Shown in pieces: positions 28,314 to 37,587 of a stretch of 64,000 nt of DNA. Position numbers and translations under genes: made by a program. The notes below the pieces were generated by a model, which did no database searches, had not been told where the DNA came from, and saw only the letters and a list, made by a program, of their open reading frames with translations. Position 1 is the first letter of the stretch, and each line of letters begins with the position of its first letter. Source of the DNA: Rhizobium grahamii CCGE 502 (GTDB lineage Bacteria > Pseudomonadota > Alphaproteobacteria > Rhizobiales > Rhizobiaceae); the NCBI RefSeq assembly GCF_000298315.2, contig NZ_AEYE02000010.1, positions 1-64,000 on the forward strand, written 5' to 3'.

Positions 28314-29273
28314 TCAGCCGTGTGACGCGCTCGCGCGGCGCTCGGCATATAGACCAAGCATATACATCGCGACCGTCGCCCCCGCAATGGCAGTGATATC
28401 CGCGTGATCATAGGGCGGTGACACCTCAACGACGTCGGCGCCCCTGATGTCCAGCTGGTGCAGACGCTGCAGAACCGAGAGAATTTTGGCGCTCGAGGGG
28501 CCGCCGGATACGGGTGTACCGGTGCCGGGCGCGTAAGCGGGGTCGAGGCAGTCGATATCGAAGGTCAGGTAGGCCGGCGCACCATGGGTATGTGAGATGA
28601 TCGTCGAGGCGATATCGCTCGCACTCATCTCTTCAAGCTGATGACCATAAAGAATATGAATGCCGAAATCCTCTGGCGCATGCGTGCGGATACCGATCTG
28701 GATCGACCGATCCGGATCGATGATGCCGTCCCGCGCAGCCCGCGCCACGAACGAGCCATGGTCGATCCGCCTGTTGTCGTCGAACCAGGTGTCTTGGTGA
28801 GCATCGAACTGGACGAGCGCCAGCGGGCCGTGCTTGGCTGCGTGCGCCTTGAGGATCGGCCAGCTGACGAAGTGGTCCCCGCCAAGGGTCAGCATGAAGG
28901 CGCCGCTGTCGACAATGGTCTTTGCCTGCCGCTCGATTGCCGCAGGCGTCTCGTGGTGGTTGCCGTAGTCGAGCAGGCAGTCGCCATAGTCGATCACAGC
29001 CATCTCGGCAAAGAGGTCGCGGTTGAAAGGATATTGCGGGTCGTTGTCGAAGATCGCCGACGCGCGCCGTATCGCCTGCGGTCCGAACCGCGTTCCCGGC
29101 CGATTGGAGGTTGCGGCATCGAAGGGGATGCCCCAGACGACGGCATCCGCGCCAGCCAGGTCCTTGGTGAAGCGACGTCGCATGAACGACAGCACGCCGG
29201 CGAAGGTCGGGTCGGTGGCTGCCGATGTGAGGCTCGTTGCCGTAAAAGCGTGGTCGATCGACTTGTTGGCCAA
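28314..29273 (-). CDS. speB: Agmatinase / ureohydrolase family enzyme
   Basis: The 319-residue protein is a manganese ureohydrolase. All metal-ligand motifs are present: TLGGDHFVSWP, FDAHQDTW and FDIDCLDPAYAPGTGTPV. In the agmatinase reaction agmatine gives putrescine and urea; guanidinobutyrase or another guanidino-acid hydrolase is possible because rhizobia have several paralogues. Translation starts at TTG (29273) with GAGGAG six bases upstream; no in-frame ATG lies nearby. Confidence 0.85.
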   Translation of the reverse strand: MANKSIDHAFTATSLTSAATDPTFAGVLSFMRRRFTKDLAGADAVVWGIPFDAATSNRPGTRFGPQAIRRASAIFDNDPQYPFNRDLFAEMAVIDYGDCLLDYGNHHETPAAIERQAKTIVDSGAFMLTLGGDHFVSWPILKAHAAKHGPLALVQFDAHQDTWFDDNRRIDHGSFVARAARDGIIDPDRSIQIGIRTHAPEDFGIHILYGHQLEEMSASDIASTIISHTHGAPAYLTFDIDCLDPAYAPGTGTPVSGGPSSAKILSVLQRLHQLDIRGADVVEVSPPYDHADITAIAGATVAMYMLGLYAERRASASHG

Positions 29274-29368
29274 GACATGCTCCTCGAAGGTGTTGGTTGC
29301 TATGCCTACCAGAAACGAATCTCAAACCGAAAGGGCAAAACGGTGCCGGTCGCTCGGCCGGACCGGTT

Positions 29369-29671
29369 TTACCCCGGCAGCTTGTCGGCCAGCACTTCGG
29401 GCGTCCTCAGTTGCGGGGCCTCGGCAAGCAGTTCCTCCGCTCGGGCCATCAGCGCTGCAGCCACCTTGCCGTTCAGATGGGCCTGCCGGCCCGCCTCATC
29501 ATTGAACGCATCGAAGATAGCGAATGTGCTCCGGTCATAGCGAACCGCAAACCACGTCACCGTACCAGGCTCCTGTTCCACCAGCGCCTGCGCGCTTTTC
29601 AGGAATGTCGCGACTTCCTCTTCCTTGCCGGATTTTGCTTTCAGTTCCACATAGATTGCTTGCTTGGTCAT
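29369..29671 (-). CDS. Antibiotic-biosynthesis-monooxygenase (ABM) domain protein
   Basis: A 100-residue single ABM (dimeric ferredoxin-like) domain: MTKQAIYVELKAKSGKEEEV, FLKSAQALVEQEPGTVTWFA and YDRSTFAIFDAFNDEAGRQA. Similar small quinol-monooxygenase-type proteins (YgiN, putative) are common, but the substrate is not predictable. The start at 29671 has GGGAGGCAGGA upstream. It lies past the rpsI terminator on the same strand. Confidence 0.82.
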   Translation of the reverse strand: MTKQAIYVELKAKSGKEEEVATFLKSAQALVEQEPGTVTWFAVRYDRSTFAIFDAFNDEAGRQAHLNGKVAAALMARAEELLAEAPQLRTPEVLADKLPG

Positions 29672-29752
29672 TCCTGCCTCCCTTGGCACGCGCTTGAAGC
29701 GCCTGGAATGCGATAGAACTGGCAAGGGAACGCGCCGCTTCAAGCGGCCGCA

Positions 29753-29783
29753 AAAAGAAAAGGCCGGGCAATAGCCCGGCCTT
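29753..29783 (-). terminator. Terminator of rplM-rpsI
   Basis: Read on the minus strand, AAGGCCGGGC pairs with GCCCGGCCTT around TATT, followed by TTCTTTTTG. It stands 24 nt after the rpsI stop. Confidence 0.88.
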
Positions 29784-29806
29784 CGCATTTCCGTATTCCG
29801 AAGCGA

Positions 29807-30274
29807 TTAACGCTTGGAGAACTGGAACGAACGGCGGGCCTTGGCCTTACCGTACTTCTTACGCTCGACGACGCGGCTGTCGCGGGTCAGGAAGCCACCC
29901 TTCTTCAGGACCGAGCGCAGGCCCGGCTCGAAGTAGGTGAGGGCCTTGGACAGACCGTGGCGAACGGCACCGGCCTGGCCGGAGAGGCCGCCGCCGGCAA
30001 CCGTTGCAACGATGTCGAACTGGCCGTCACGGGCAGCAGCGACGATCGGCTGACGCAGAATCATCTGCAGAACCGGGCGTGCGAAGTATTCCGCGAATTC
30101 CTTGCCGTTGACGATGATCTTGCCGGAACCCGGCTTGACCCAAACGCGGGCAACGGCGTTCTTGCGCTTGCCGGTCGCGTAGGAACGGCCAAGCGAGTCG
30201 ACCTTGCGGACGTGAGCCGGAGCAGCAGCTTCAGCGGACGTGCCGAGATCCTTCAGGGAGGAGAGGTCAGCCAT
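29807..30274 (-). CDS. rpsI: 30S ribosomal protein S9
   Basis: The 155-residue S9 has an N-terminal extension of about 27 residues typical of alphaproteobacteria, then [20 protein letters not shown] and the C-terminal tail [14 protein letters not shown], which reaches the P-site tRNA. It follows rplM by 2 nt, the conserved pair. Confidence 0.97.
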   Translation of the reverse strand: MADLSSLKDLGTSAEAAAPAHVRKVDSLGRSYATGKRKNAVARVWVKPGSGKIIVNGKEFAEYFARPVLQMILRQPIVAAARDGQFDIVATVAGGGLSGQAGAVRHGLSKALTYFEPGLRSVLKKGGFLTRDSRVVERKKYGKAKARRSFQFSKR

Positions 30275-30276
30275 TC

Positions 30277-30741
30277 TTAGGCGCTCCTTACGTTCTTCTT
30301 GTTCAGCTTGGCGACGTCGAGAACGACAGGCTGCTGTGCTTCGTGGGGATGGTTGGAACCAGCATAAACGCGGAGGTTCTTCATCTGACGACGGCCGAGC
30401 GGGCCACGCGGAACCATGCGCTCAACGGCCTTCTCTAGAACGCGCTCCGGGAAGCGGCCTTCGATGATCTGGCGAGCGGTACGCTCCTTGACGCCGCCGG
30501 CGTAACCCGTGTGCCAGTAGTAAACCTTGTCGGAGTACTTCTTGCCGGTGAATACGACCTTGTCGGCATTGATGACGATGACGTTGTCGCCGTCGTCAAC
30601 GTGGGGAGTGAAGGTTGCCTTGTGCTTGCCGCGCAGACGCATAGCGATGATGGAAGCGAGACGGCCAACGACCAGCCCTTCGGCGTCGATGATGACCCAC
30701 TTCTTCTCCACCTCTGCAGGCTTCTGGGAGAAAGTTGCCAT
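30277..30741 (-). CDS. rplM: 50S ribosomal protein L13
   Basis: A 154-residue L13, one of the first proteins to bind 23S rRNA. The signatures are [34 protein letters not shown] and [20 protein letters not shown]. It is read from the sigma70 promoter at 30864-30892 and has a ~115-nt leader with a hairpin and T-run. Confidence 0.98.
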   Translation of the reverse strand: MATFSQKPAEVEKKWVIIDAEGLVVGRLASIIAMRLRGKHKATFTPHVDDGDNVIVINADKVVFTGKKYSDKVYYWHTGYAGGVKERTARQIIEGRFPERVLEKAVERMVPRGPLGRRQMKNLRVYAGSNHPHEAQQPVVLDVAKLNKKNVRSA

Positions 30742-30824
30742 AGTAGTTACTCTCTTTTGGATCCCTCAGCCCGAAGGCGAGAGGGCGTTTCTTGTTGCTT
30801 GGTTTGGCGGCCCGAAGACGCGCC

Positions 30825-30850
30825 AAAAAGAAAGCAGCCCGGAAGGCTGC
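30825..30850 (-). promoter_or_regulatory. Hairpin plus T-run in the rplM leader
   Basis: On the minus strand GCAGCC (30850-30845) pairs with GGCTGC (30839-30834) around TTCCG, followed by TTTCTTTTT. The predicted transcription start is only a few bases upstream of the stem, so this is an early hairpin and U-tract at the 5' end of the rplM-rpsI mRNA, possibly an attenuator. Confidence 0.5.
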
Positions 30851-30863
30851 GTTTCTGGCGGTG

Positions 30864-30892
30864 TGTATAAAGGCAAAGGGCTGCGTGGTCAA
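30864..30892 (-). promoter_or_regulatory. Sigma70-type promoter of rplM-rpsI
   Basis: On the minus strand TTGACC (30892-30887) and TATACA (30869-30864) are separated by exactly 17 nt. Both elements match the housekeeping consensus at five of six positions or nearly so. The rplM ATG is about 115 nt downstream. Confidence 0.75.
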
Positions 30893-30964
30893 TGACAACG
30901 GATTGCGCGTCTGTAAAAATAATAAAGTAAAATCAATATGTTAATTATGTGGTATTATGATACC

Positions 30965-31396
30965 TCAAATTTCGCGAGGTGGAATCGAGTAAGTGGCGGT
31001 TGCGTGTGCGATCATCTCATCCGCATTTTCCTGGAAAATCGACGCCTCGATAACCGCGAGGCGCTTGCCGAGCTTGAGAATTCGGCAGGTGCAGGTCGTC
31101 GGTCTTGGCTTCGGCAGGCGCAGGAAATTGATGCTGAGATTGGTGGTAACAGCCAGAGCCACCGGTCCGATATGTGCGAGCACTGCCGCATAGGCTGTCA
31201 CATCCGCCAAGGTGAAGAGGGCTGGACCGGATACGGTGCCGCCGGGTCGCAAATGCCTTTCGCTAGGGTCCAGCCGCATCGACACACTACCTGGGCTGAT
31301 CGCGGTGATCGTGAACACGCGCCCGTCTGTGTGGATCTGCGGAAAATCCGTGTCCAAAAATCGGTGAAGCTCATCGATCGTCATGATTGGCTGCAT
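30965..31396 (-). CDS. PaaI-type (hotdog-fold) thioesterase family protein
   Basis: A 143-residue protein with the hotdog layout: RHLRPGGTVSGPALFTLADV supplies the central helix with the usual G-x(2)-L-x-D-like stretch, followed by LAVTTNLSINFLR and a final strand pair. Such enzymes hydrolyse acyl- or aryl-CoA thioesters; the substrate is unknown. The start at 31396 (MQPIMTIDELH) is taken; a second ATG lies at 31384. It is divergent from the enoyl-CoA hydratase gene across 73 nt, suggesting joint acyl-CoA metabolism. Confidence 0.75.
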   Translation of the reverse strand: MQPIMTIDELHRFLDTDFPQIHTDGRVFTITAISPGSVSMRLDPSERHLRPGGTVSGPALFTLADVTAYAAVLAHIGPVALAVTTNLSINFLRLPKPRPTTCTCRILKLGKRLAVIEASIFQENADEMIAHATATYSIPPREI

Positions 31397-31469
31397 GAGT
31401 TTGCCTCGAAATTGCTTGTCGCTTGTGGCAGAACAACTAGCACGAAAGAACAATGCAGGGAGTTAGACC

Positions 31470-32303
31470 ATGGCCGAAGTCGTATCCTTCCGGAAGGACT
31501 CGAGCAAAGCGGGTGAGGGTGCGCTCGTCGTCCCGCTATTGAGCGATGGCGTGCTGCGGCTGACGATAAGCAACCCGCCTGCGAATGCGCTCTCGATCGC
31601 CGTGATGGAAACCCTGATCGGTGAGCTACAGAGCGCCGCCGAGGACGCTGCCGTTCGCGTGGTCATCATCGCGTCGACCGGCAATGTCTTTTCTGCCGGC
31701 CACGACCTCAAGGAACTGACCGCGCATCGCGCCGACGAGGACGGCGGCGAGGCATTCTTTGAGGAGACCTTTGCGCTGGCTGCCGATCTCATGCTGGAAA
31801 TCACCCGCTTGCCAAAACCTGTCATCGCCGAGATCGATGGTCTCGCAACGGCTGCCGGCTGCCAACTTGTCGCCTCCTGCGATCTGGCGATCTGCACCGA
31901 TACAGCAACCTTCTGTACGCCGGGCGTCAATATCGGCCTGTTCTGCTCGACCCCGATGGTGGCAGTCTCGCGAGCAGCGCATCGCAAGCAGGCAATGGAA
32001 ATGCTGCTTACCGGCGAGACGATTGATGCGTCCACTGCCAAGGATTTCGGCCTGGTGAACCGGATTGTGCCGAAGCAGTACCTGACGCAGGTCGTCACCA
32101 AGTATGCCTCCGTCATCGCAAGCAAATCGCCGCTGACGCTGAAGATCGGCAAGGAGGCATTCTACCGCCAACTCGAAATGCCGCTCGAGGAGGCCTACAG
32201 CTATGCCGCTCAGGTCATGGTCGACAATATGCTGACGGCCGATGCCGAAGAGGGGATCGGAGCCTTCCTTTCCAAGCGCATGCCGCAGTGGACGGGCGAA
32301 TAG
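31470..32303 (+). CDS. Enoyl-CoA hydratase/isomerase (crotonase) family protein
   Basis: The 277-residue crotonase-fold protein carries the two oxyanion-hole segments: FSAGHDLKELTAHRADEDGG and EIDGLATAAGCQLVASCDLA, followed by CTPGVNIGLFCSTPMVAVSR. The catalytic glutamates of classical hydratases are not both evident, so the exact reaction (hydratase, isomerase or related) is open. It is divergent from a thioesterase-like gene. The stop abuts the stop of the convergent DMT permease. Confidence 0.85.
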   Translation: MAEVVSFRKDSSKAGEGALVVPLLSDGVLRLTISNPPANALSIAVMETLIGELQSAAEDAAVRVVIIASTGNVFSAGHDLKELTAHRADEDGGEAFFEETFALAADLMLEITRLPKPVIAEIDGLATAAGCQLVASCDLAICTDTATFCTPGVNIGLFCSTPMVAVSRAAHRKQAMEMLLTGETIDASTAKDFGLVNRIVPKQYLTQVVTKYASVIASKSPLTLKIGKEAFYRQLEMPLEEAYSYAAQVMVDNMLTADAEEGIGAFLSKRMPQWTGE

Positions 32304-33140
32304 CTAGCCGAGTTTCAGGACCAACCCGCCGAGCGCGATGATCGCGCCGGCGAGATAGCGCCATGGGCTGGCCTTTTCCTTCAGCACGATCACGGAAATC
32401 AGCAGCGCAAAGAGGATCGACGTCTCGCGCAGCGCCGCAACGGTGGCGACCGGCGCCTTGGTCATTGCCCAAAGCGCGAGACCGTAGGACGCGATAGATC
32501 CGCCACCGCCAATCAGACCACGCCACCAGTTGTAGCGGACATGCACGGCGACTGCGACGCTACCGCGCTTGCCGATAGCCCAGGCGAATAGCAGTACCGG
32601 CGGCAGCAGCGACATCCATAGCGTATAGGACACCGCATTGCCGGAGATGCGGGCGCCGATTCCGTCGACATAGGTATAGGTCGCAATCACGCAGGCATTC
32701 GCGAGCGCCAGCCGGATGGCGTGCCCGCCGCCTTTTCGTGCTTCGAAGGCCAGTGTCAGGATGCCGGCGCAGATCGTCATCGTGCCAATGAGGGCGCCTG
32801 TCGACAACGTTTCGTTCAGGATGAAACCGCTGGTGGCCGCAATCAAGAGCGGCGCGCACCCGCGCATCAGCGGATAGACAAGGCCGATATCGCCCGCGCG
32901 ATAGGCGCCGGCAACGAGCTGGAAATACACGAACTGCAGAATAGCTGAAGCGCCGATGAAGGGCCATGCGGCCGAATTCGGCAACGGCAGGAACAGCAGA
33001 AACGGAAGCGCGCAGACTGCCCCGCCAGCCGATATCAGGCTTGCATCCAGCGACTTATCAGTGCCCGCCTTGATCATGGCGTTCCAGGTTGCGTGCAGCA
33101 AGGCACCAAACAGAACGAGTAAGATGACGTGGAGGGGCAA
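32304..33140 (-). CDS. DMT-superfamily (EamA) transporter
   Basis: A membrane protein with ten hydrophobic helices in two EamA repeats, ending ALRETSILFALLISVIVLKE and YLAGAIIALGGLVLKLG. The first helix is LPLHVILLVLFGALLHATWN. No ATG precedes it in frame for over 50 codons; the start is placed at a TTG (33140) giving 278 residues, with GGTGG upstream, because the 56 residues encoded further upstream (from a GTG at 33308) are not hydrophobic or conserved-looking. Substrate unknown; amino acids or metabolites are typical. Confidence 0.75.
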   Translation of the reverse strand: MPLHVILLVLFGALLHATWNAMIKAGTDKSLDASLISAGGAVCALPFLLFLPLPNSAAWPFIGASAILQFVYFQLVAGAYRAGDIGLVYPLMRGCAPLLIAATSGFILNETLSTGALIGTMTICAGILTLAFEARKGGGHAIRLALANACVIATYTYVDGIGARISGNAVSYTLWMSLLPPVLLFAWAIGKRGSVAVAVHVRYNWWRGLIGGGGSIASYGLALWAMTKAPVATVAALRETSILFALLISVIVLKEKASPWRYLAGAIIALGGLVLKLG

Positions 33141-33552
33141 AAAAGACCACCAGATGGTGTGAAAAACAGACTGCTGGATGCTTGTTACGCGGCTGTCGGC
33201 AAAAAGCAATCCCGTTCGATGAAGTGAAGAATAGCGTTCAAGCAGGTCCTGCGCCTGTAGCAACCGGAAGATGCCGTGTGGCCGCCAACCAAAAAGAGGA
33301 ACGTACACCAGAGGTATTCATCGCCCGGCCATCATTTCAACTATGAGGCGTCTCTAACATACGCATGAACATATGCGAACATATACAGGATATACATAGA
33401 ACAGTGATGGTGCGCGAAGCTGGGTCGCCGCAAATTTTACAATAGTGTGACAAACCCGTCACGGAATCAGTCGATCCCTAAGTGGGTAAGCAACGGGCGC
33501 GATTGTATTCGCAGGCTCGCGGATCACGATTTTGCTCTGGAGCCACGCTGTT
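33141..33552. promoter_or_regulatory. Gene-poor stretch upstream of the DMT permease
   Basis: About 410 nt without a convincing gene. It contains the tandem decamers GAACATATGC (33367-33376) and GAACATATAC (33377-33386) followed by AGGATATACATAG, an AT-rich patch in a GC-rich setting that probably holds the permease promoter. Confidence 0.4.
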
Positions 33553-33882
33553 TCAGAGCGTGTTATAAGGGGCGAGAAACATCCCGTCAAAGTTGTCGAT
33601 GTTCTGGCAATTCAGCACGCGACACCTCGGATTGTCCTTCGTCGGGATGGTCGTCCATTCAGCATATTGGTGGGCGTCGCAATAGGTACTGTCGCGAATG
33701 TAGCGGTCGAACAACGTCATGCCGCTCACCCGCTTCGACGGATACCGGAGGATCACCGCGCCCTCGTTATGGATCGAGGCGCGTGCCGCCTGGCAGCTGA
33801 TGCTGAGCGAATTATATCGGGAGATTGCAAGCGCCGGAGAGGCCGCCATGACGAAGGCGATTACAACAAGCAATTTTTTCAT
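33553..33882 (-). CDS. Small secreted four-cysteine protein
   Basis: A 109-residue protein with a signal peptide (MKKLLVVIAFVMAASPALA, cleaved after residue ~19). The mature part of about 90 residues has four cysteines (C30, C68, C87, C92), probably two disulfides, and conserved-looking segments RYPSKRVSGMTLFDRYI and CRVLNCQNIDNF. I cannot name the family with certainty; similar short exported proteins are frequent in rhizobia. It is divergent from the CoA-binding protein gene. Confidence 0.75.
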   Translation of the reverse strand: MKKLLVVIAFVMAASPALAISRYNSLSISCQAARASIHNEGAVILRYPSKRVSGMTLFDRYIRDSTYCDAHQYAEWTTIPTKDNPRCRVLNCQNIDNFDGMFLAPYNTL

Positions 33883-33986
33883 GGAAACTACCTCCTTAGG
33901 CGCCCTAGTTCCTATATACGCGGAAACTAGCTGGCGGTTTCAACGAATTGCCACGTAAACGCGATTGTTATTGGAGGTCGACGTTC

Positions 33987-34415
33987 TTGAATCACGATAG
34001 ATATGAGGATGACTACATCCTCGACATTCTGCGTTCCGTGAAGACCATTGCCCTGACGGGCGCTTCGCCCAATCCCGCCCGACCGAGTAACGGCGTGATG
34101 GGGTATCTGCTGTCCAGGGGATACAAAGTCATCCCAGTGAACCCGGGGCAGGCAGGCAAGCAGATCCAGGGCCAGCCGGTTCACGCCCGGCTTGCCGACG
34201 TCCCTGGAACAGTCGACATGGTAGAGGTCTTTAGGGCCTCGGAATATCTATCGGGCGTCGTCGATGAGGCATTGGCAATGAACCCGCTGCCGAAGGTGAT
34301 ATGGGCGCAACTTGGCGTCCGCGATGACGCGGCAGCGGCAAAGGCTGAGGCAGCCGGCATCAAGGTCGTCATGGATCGCTGTCCGGCCATCGAATATCCG
34401 CGGCTTATCGGCTGA
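33987..34415 (+). CDS. CoA-binding (YccU-like, Rossmann fold) protein
   Basis: A 142-residue single CoA-binding domain: IALTGASPNPARPSNGVMGY (nucleotide loop), GYKVIPVNPG and VDMVEVFRASEYLSGVVDEA, ending MDRCPAIEYPRL. These stand-alone domains resemble the N-terminal part of acyl-CoA synthetases (NDP-forming) and bind CoA; the role is not known. The start is a TTG at 33987 (N-H-D-R-Y after Met), eight bases after GGAGG; no in-frame ATG is near. Confidence 0.85.
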   Translation: MNHDRYEDDYILDILRSVKTIALTGASPNPARPSNGVMGYLLSRGYKVIPVNPGQAGKQIQGQPVHARLADVPGTVDMVEVFRASEYLSGVVDEALAMNPLPKVIWAQLGVRDDAAAAKAEAAGIKVVMDRCPAIEYPRLIG

Positions 34416-34524
34416 GTGGGTGGATTTTTCAAATAACGTGCCTGGGTTGAAATAGAACGCGATTAACTTTTCGCGACCGTCGGCTATGCTCGCCGCCATT
34501 CGATCAACCGAAGGGGAGGGCTTC

Positions 34525-35808
34525 ATGGCCAAGAACGGTCCGGGTTTCAATACGTTGGCAGTGCATGCGGGAGCTCAGCCGGACCCCGCGACCGGCGCAC
34601 GCGCCACGCCGATCTATCAAACGACTGCCTATGTATTTAATGATTCGGATCATGCAGCCGCTCTCTTCGGCCTGCAGCAATTCGGCAACATTTACACTCG
34701 CATCATGAACCCGACCCAGGCGGTGCTCGAAGAGCGGGTCGCGGCGCTCGAGGGTGGCACTGCCGCGCTTGCGGTTGCTTCCGGTCATGCGGCACAGGTG
34801 GTCGTCTTCCACACGCTCATGCGCGCCGGCGAAAACTTCGTGGCTGCGAAGCGGCTCTATGGAGGGTCTATCAACCAGTTTGGCCATGCCTTTGATAATT
34901 ATGGCTGGCAGGTTCGCTGGGCAGATTCCGCCGATCCGGCGAGCTTCGAAAGCCAGATCGATGGCAAGACGCGGGCAATCTTCATCGAGAGCCTCGCCAA
35001 CCCCGGCGGTACCTTCGTCGATATTGCCGCTATCGCCGCGGTGGCGCATAAGCACGGGCTGCCGCTCATCGTCGACAATACAATGGCCAGTCCCTATCTC
35101 ATCCGGCCGATCGAACACGGCGCCGACATCGTCGTGCATTCGCTGACGAAATTCCTCGGTGGTCACGGCAATTCGATGGGCGGGGTGATTGTCGACGGCG
35201 GAACCTTCGACTGGTCGAAATCCGGCAACTACCCAATGCTTTCCAGCCCGCGCCCGGAATACAATGGCGTCGTGCTACACTCGACCTTCGGCAATTTTGC
35301 ATTCGCCATCGCTTGCCGCGTGCTTGGCCTGCGCGATCTTGGTCCTGCCATTTCACCCTTCAATGCGTTCCTGATCCTGACGGGCATCGAGACGTTGCCG
35401 CTGCGCATGCAGCGTCACAGCGACAACGCGATCGCGGTCGCAAAGTGGTTGAAGGCGCACAGCAAGATCGCCTGGGTGAACTATGCGGGCCTCGAAGACG
35501 ACCCCAACCATGCGCTGCAGCAGCGTTACTCTCCGAAGGGGGCCGGCTCCGTGTTCACCTTCGGGGTCAAGGGCGGCTACGAGGCTGGCAAGACGTTGGT
35601 CGAGGGGTTGGAGCTGTTCTCGCATCTCGCCAATATCGGCGATACGCGCTCGCTGGTGATCCATCCGGCATCGACCACGCACCGGCAATTGACGGACGAG
35701 CAGAGGATTGCCGCCGGAGCCGGTCCGGACGTCGTCCGTCTTTCGATCGGGATCGAGGACGTGAAGGATATCATCGCCGATCTCGAGCAATCGCTGGCGA
35801 AGATCTGA
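34525..35808 (+). CDS. metY: O-acetylhomoserine sulfhydrylase (aminocarboxypropyltransferase)
   Basis: The 427-residue PLP enzyme of the Cys/Met metabolism family makes homocysteine from O-acetylhomoserine and sulfide. It begins GFNTLAVHAGAQPDPATGAR, has IYTRIMNPTQAVLEERVAAL, and the PLP lysine lies in VVHSLTKFLGGHGNSMGG. The C-terminal DVVRLSIGIEDVKDIIADLE is typical. AAGGGGAGGG supports 34525 as start. A cupin gene follows after 4 nt. Confidence 0.93.
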   Translation: MAKNGPGFNTLAVHAGAQPDPATGARATPIYQTTAYVFNDSDHAAALFGLQQFGNIYTRIMNPTQAVLEERVAALEGGTAALAVASGHAAQVVVFHTLMRAGENFVAAKRLYGGSINQFGHAFDNYGWQVRWADSADPASFESQIDGKTRAIFIESLANPGGTFVDIAAIAAVAHKHGLPLIVDNTMASPYLIRPIEHGADIVVHSLTKFLGGHGNSMGGVIVDGGTFDWSKSGNYPMLSSPRPEYNGVVLHSTFGNFAFAIACRVLGLRDLGPAISPFNAFLILTGIETLPLRMQRHSDNAIAVAKWLKAHSKIAWVNYAGLEDDPNHALQQRYSPKGAGSVFTFGVKGGYEAGKTLVEGLELFSHLANIGDTRSLVIHPASTTHRQLTDEQRIAAGAGPDVVRLSIGIEDVKDIIADLEQSLAKI

Positions 35809-35812
35809 GGCC

Positions 35813-36157
35813 ATGGCAAATTACCTGACTTTTGACATCAACGGCGTCGAACCGGAGTTCGGCGCCCCGGATGCCGACCGCATACTGGCCGGCGACCCGC
35901 AGTTCAGGACCTGGAATCTGGAGGAGATCGATGGTGGCCTCTATTCCGGCATATGGGAGGCGACGCCCGGCAAGTGGCGCATCGTCTATGACGAGTGGGA
36001 ATATTTTAGCGTGCTTTCGGGCTACTCTCTTGTCACGGAGGACGGCGGCGAGGCCGTGCATCTTCGGGCCGGCGATCGGATGATCCTCAGGCCCGGCTTT
36101 AAGGGAACCTGGGAAGTCGTTGAAACGACTTGCAAGGACTACGTCATCCGACTCTGA
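35813..36157 (+). CDS. Cupin (DUF861-type) protein
   Basis: A 114-residue single cupin domain of the DUF861/Cupin_3 type: SGIWEATPGKWRIVYDEWEY, FSVLSGYSLVTEDGGEAVHL and AGDRMILRPGFKGTWEVVE. Relatives include (S)-ureidoglycine aminohydrolase-like and other small cupins, but no activity can be assigned. It is 4 nt after metY with a probable ribosome-binding site GAGG, so the two are likely one transcript. Confidence 0.85.
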   Translation: MANYLTFDINGVEPEFGAPDADRILAGDPQFRTWNLEEIDGGLYSGIWEATPGKWRIVYDEWEYFSVLSGYSLVTEDGGEAVHLRAGDRMILRPGFKGTWEVVETTCKDYVIRL

Positions 36158-36225
36158 TTTCAGGACTGGGACAGCCGACGGCGGCCGAAGGAGATCGGCG
36201 CCGATCGCGCGCCGTTCTGATGGAG

Positions 36226-37587
36226 CTAGCTCCTGTCGGAAGACGCGAAATCGCTGCGGACGATGCCGTGGCGCTGCAGCTTGTCGTAGAATGTTTTCCG
36301 AGGAATGCCGAGATCCGCGATCGTGCGGCGGACGTCGCCGTCGTTGGCGTTCAAAGCTTCGCGAATGATGTGGGCTTCGTAGCGTTCGAGCCTGTCTGGG
36401 AGCGACAGGGTTCCGTCCGTCTCCGGTTCCGACGCCGGAACACGATCCGAGGCCTGCCCGACACCGAGCACGAACCGCTCGGCAAAATGTGACAGTTCGC
36501 GCACGTTGCCGGGCCAGTCGTATTCCCTCAAGTGGCGATGGATCGACGAGGGGATCGCGGGCACGTCGCGCTTGAAGCGGCTCGCGGCGCGCTCGGCGAA
36601 GTAACCGAAGAGAAGCGGAATGTCATCTCGGCGCTCCTTGAGCGGCGGAATAGAGATCGTCACCACGTTGAGGCGGTAATAGAGATCTTCGCGAAAGTCG
36701 CCGCGTTGGCGGGGATCGCCGAGATCGATCTTGGAGGCCGCGACGACACGCAAATCGACCGGTCGGACCTCGTTGGTGCCTAGTGGGGCAACCTCACGCA
36801 TTTCGAGCACGCGCAACATCTGCACCTGCGTTGCCGGCGGCATGCTCTCGATCTCGTCGAGGAACAGCGTTCCGCCGCTCGCATATTCTATGCGGCCCAC
36901 ACGCTTCTTTTGAGCGCCGGTGAAAGCGCCGGGTTCGTGTCCGAAAAGTTCGCTTTCGACAACGCTTTCCGGCAGCGCTCCGCAGTTCAGGGCAACGAAA
37001 TTACCGGACGCGCGCCGGCTCCAGCGGTGGAGCAGGCTTGCCACGACTTCCTTGCCGCTGCCGGTTTCACCCATCAGGAGCACGTCGACATCGGTGTCGG
37101 CAATCTGCCGTAGGGTGTGGCGCAGCCTTTCCATTGCCGGCGTCTGACCGATCAGCGGCAGGTCGTCGCGCGCCTCGTCTGTCGCTTTGCGCAGAGATCT
37201 GTTTTCCATCACGAGACGGCGCTTTTCGGCAGCGCGCCGCACGCTCTGAATGAGCCGGTCCGTCGCGAAGGGTTTCGTGATGAAGTCGTAAACGCCGTCC
37301 TGCATGGCTTTGACCGCCATCGGAATGTCCCCGTGGCCGGTGACCAGGATAACCGGCAAATCCTCGTCCTGCCGTCGTACGCGGCCGAAGAGTTGGAGGC
37401 CGTCGATTTCAGGCATGCGGATATCGGAGACGACAACACCTGCAAAATCCGGGCTCAATGCCGCCAGGGCTTCGCCGGCGTCGGAAAAGGCGGAAACCGA
37501 AAAACCCGCGAGCTCGAGCGTTTGCTTGGTTGCGCGCAGCAAGTCCTTGTCATCATCGATTAGAAAGATCGGCGTCGCATCGTTCAT
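36226..37587 (-). CDS. dctD: C4-dicarboxylate transport transcriptional regulator DctD
   Basis: A 453-residue NtrC-family response regulator. The receiver domain (1-125) has the phosphorylation site D55 ([12 protein letters not shown]) and the K of TKPF. The AAA+ domain carries Walker A GETGSGKE (173-180) and the sigma54-contacting GAFTGA loop (220-225). A Fis-type helix-turn-helix closes the protein ([20 protein letters not shown]). Phosphorylated by DctB, it activates the -24/-12 promoter of dctA. The start overlaps the dctB stop by 4 nt. Confidence 0.96.
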   Translation of the reverse strand: MNDATPIFLIDDDKDLLRATKQTLELAGFSVSAFSDAGEALAALSPDFAGVVVSDIRMPEIDGLQLFGRVRRQDEDLPVILVTGHGDIPMAVKAMQDGVYDFITKPFATDRLIQSVRRAAEKRRLVMENRSLRKATDEARDDLPLIGQTPAMERLRHTLRQIADTDVDVLLMGETGSGKEVVASLLHRWSRRASGNFVALNCGALPESVVESELFGHEPGAFTGAQKKRVGRIEYASGGTLFLDEIESMPPATQVQMLRVLEMREVAPLGTNEVRPVDLRVVAASKIDLGDPRQRGDFREDLYYRLNVVTISIPPLKERRDDIPLLFGYFAERAASRFKRDVPAIPSSIHRHLREYDWPGNVRELSHFAERFVLGVGQASDRVPASEPETDGTLSLPDRLERYEAHIIREALNANDGDVRRTIADLGIPRKTFYDKLQRHGIVRSDFASSDRS

